Shown: positions 62,437 to 64,000 of the stretch, one piece after another | Layout: every line of letters begins with the position of its first letter | Numbering within the stretch: the first letter of the stretch is position 1 | DNA from: Aquimarina longa SW024 | Lineage (GTDB): Bacteria > Bacteroidota > Bacteroidia > Flavobacteriales > Flavobacteriaceae | Assembly: GCF_001401755.1 (NCBI RefSeq) | Contig: NZ_KQ474099.1 | Span: forward strand, 739,692 to 803,691 | Direction: 5' to 3' | DNA: 64,000 nucleotides | Translations under genes and position numbers: made by a program | Notes under the pieces: generated by a model | What the model saw: only the letters and a program-made list of their open reading frames with translations | What the model was told of the DNA's origin: nothing | Databases searched by the model: none

Positions 62437-64000
62437 TGGCTACACTTTTAGATTTTGAAGCTATAGGGATATACCCCAAATCAAACAGAAATAAGCAAAA
62501 GGTATCTCAATGCCCTGAATGTATACGTCAAGGGAAAACAAATACTAAAGACCCAAGCTTGTCTATTAATATAGTAGAAGGTTTCTACAAATGTCATAAG
62601 TGTGGATTTAAAGGTAAAGTTGGTCAAAGAGAAAAAAAGTATAGAGAACAATTGCAAGTATCTGTAAAATATGCATTACCATCAAAAAAGAACATAACCA
62701 AACTTTCTGAATCAGGAGTAAAGATGTTTGAAAACAGGGCTATTCCTCAAGAAATCGTTTTAAAAAACAAGATAGCTATGACTAAAGATGGAAAAGGAAT
62801 TGTATTTCCATACCTAAGAAACAGCAAACTCATCAATTATAAAACTCGAATGATTGATAAGAAAGATTTCCGTCAAGCTATGGGTGCTGAACCAATAATG
62901 TTTAACTATGATAGAATTAAGAATGCAAAAAAAATTATTATCAATGAGGGAGAATTTGATGCAATGTCGTGGGAAGTTGCAGGTATTGATTGGCATACAT
63001 CAGTAAATCAAGGCGCACCAAACGTAAACGATCAAAATGTAGATAAAAAATTAGAATGCTTGACTAATTCTTATGATGCTTTTGAGCAAGCAGAATTGAT
63101 CTACATTGGTGTAGATAGTGATGTTAATGGTCGTAAACTTCAGGACGAACTTATTCGTAGAATTGGTGCTGAAAAAGTAAAGATAGTTTCCTATACTCCA
63201 TATAAAGATGCAAATGAATATTTGATAGAAAAAGGTGCTTTTGAGCTTAAAAAGCTTTTAGAGATAGCTTTAGAACCAAAAGTAGAAGGTGTTTTCAAGG
63301 CAGAAGATAGATGGAATATTATGCAAGATTCTTTTTTTAATGGTAAAGAAAGAGGAACTACAACATATTTTAATGAAATTGATTCACATTGGACTTGGCG
63401 AAGAGGGGAAGTAACTATATGGACAGGTTACGAAAATGAGGGGAAGTCCACTTTTCTAGAACAATTATGCGTAATTAAATCCGCTTATGAAAATTGGAAA
63501 TGGGCAGTTTTTAGTCCTGAAAACACTCCTATTACAGACTACTATGATAATCTTATTGAAATGTTTATAGGTAAATCAACAGATCCTTTTTATAAATCTA
63601 ATCAGATGAGTTTTGATGAGTATAAAGAGGGCTTCAACTTTGTTAATGAGCATTTTTTTCTGATTTATCCAGAAGAAGATTTTAGGTTAAAAACAATATT
63701 TGATAAAGCTAAATATCTAGTGAAAAAGTATGGTATTAAGGGGATGATAATAGATCCTTACAATTCTGTAGAACATTTACAAAAATCGAATGAAAGAGAA
63801 GAATTGTATATCACAAGGTTTATAGGAACATTAAAAAGGTTTTCCAGTGATTACTATTTATCAATGAACCTTGTAGCACATCAAAATACACAGCGAAAAA
63901 ATGATAAGGATCAAGGGCGATACTTCAAGCCCATGAAATCAAATATTAAGGGAGGTGGGGTTTTTGCTCAGAGAGCTGATAATGTAAATATTGTATGGCG
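62436..64000 (+). CDS. phage DNA primase-helicase (T7 gp4-like), 3' end outside window
   Basis: About 521 residues visible, starting at ATG 62436 which overlaps the previous stop. N-terminal zinc finger (CPEC at 26-29 and CHKC at 53-56), a TOPRIM part with NEGEFDAMSWEVAG near 168-181 and GVDSDVNGRK, and a RecA-like helicase with Walker A TGYENEGKST, GMIIDPYN (Walker B) and LVAHQNTQRK. It makes primers and unwinds the fork. The frame is open to the window edge, so the C-terminus is missing here. Confidence 0.9.
   Translation, partial: MATLLDFEAIGIYPKSNRNKQKVSQCPECIRQGKTNTKDPSLSINIVEGFYKCHKCGFKGKVGQREKKYREQLQVSVKYALPSKKNITKLSESGVKMFENRAIPQEIVLKNKIAMTKDGKGIVFPYLRNSKLINYKTRMIDKKDFRQAMGAEPIMFNYDRIKNAKKIIINEGEFDAMSWEVAGIDWHTSVNQGAPNVNDQNVDKKLECLTNSYDAFEQAELIYIGVDSDVNGRKLQDELIRRIGAEKVKIVSYTPYKDANEYLIEKGAFELKKLLEIALEPKVEGVFKAEDRWNIMQDSFFNGKERGTTTYFNEIDSHWTWRRGEVTIWTGYENEGKSTFLEQLCVIKSAYENWKWAVFSPENTPITDYYDNLIEMFIGKSTDPFYKSNQMSFDEYKEGFNFVNEHFFLIYPEEDFRLKTIFDKAKYLVKKYGIKGMIIDPYNSVEHLQKSNEREELYITRFIGTLKRFSSDYYLSMNLVAHQNTQRKNDKDQGRYFKPMKSNIKGGGVFAQRADNVNIVW

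Larger units (their letters stand above)
56052..64000 (+). mobile_element. left portion of a temperate prophage (or phage-like ICE)
   Basis: Integrase, repressor with operators, excisionase-like gene, ERF, Gp157-like, SSB, DnaA-IV-like protein, replication protein and primase-helicase in one direction, a standard siphovirus early region. Only this early module is visible; the structural genes and right end lie beyond the window. Confidence 0.85.

Overview
The window is an AT-rich chromosomal segment of a marine-type Flavobacteriaceae bacterium (Bacteroidota). The support is a gliding-motility lipoprotein (GldH), a complete bat aerotolerance operon, Bacteroidota-style lipoproteins, the TAnnTTTG-type promoter upstream of trpS and the near absence of Shine-Dalgarno sites. 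I cannot name the genus from sequence alone; Aquimarina or a relative would fit. There are no rRNA, tRNA or CRISPR loci that I can see.

Layout. 1-20.8 kb is mostly core genome: gmk (partial), nadD, an enoyl-CoA hydratase, an NtrY-like kinase, a fused peptide ABC ATPase, SCOT subunits, PBP1A-gldH-ricT, trhO, recA, an ECF sigma factor with an anchored barrel protein, plsC and trpS. Inside it are one small double-glycine-type peptide gene (2264-2392) and one decayed relative (14797-14939). 20.8-25.7 kb is an accessory patch: an opine-dehydrogenase-like enzyme, a SET-domain protein, a near-perfect tandem duplication of an XRE regulator, three members of one 47-49 aa small-protein family, and a candidate structured RNA. 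26-30.1 kb holds an intact IS982-family element and, 2.7 kb away, an internally deleted copy, flanking pheS and two small genes. 30.2-35.5 kb carries cvpA, a two-gene type III polyketide synthase/DABB cyclase-like unit, and a SulP transporter with a beta-carbonic anhydrase. 35.8-45.4 kb is the bat operon, transcribed moxR, DUF58, a membrane protein, batA, batB, batC, batD, batE, then a small gene. 45.7-52.3 kb has independent enzymes and regulators. 46.5-55.4 kb is dotted with five copies of a REP-like palindromic repeat, a tandem repeat and gene fossils.

From about 56.05 kb to the right edge lies the left part of a temperate prophage. It has a tyrosine integrase, a CI-like repressor, a multi-site operator region, an excisionase-like protein, then an early replication/recombination block (ERF annealing protein, Gp157-like, SSB, a DnaA-domain-IV-like protein, a replication protein, a primase-helicase) that runs off the window.

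The most interesting items are the type III PKS plus DABB pair, which resembles the plant olivetol synthase/olivetolic acid cyclase arrangement and keeps the corresponding His/Tyr/His positions; the prophage operator array; the perfect 61-nt palindrome beside the integrase; the three-member small-protein family next to duplicated regulators; and the intact and decayed GG-leader peptide genes.
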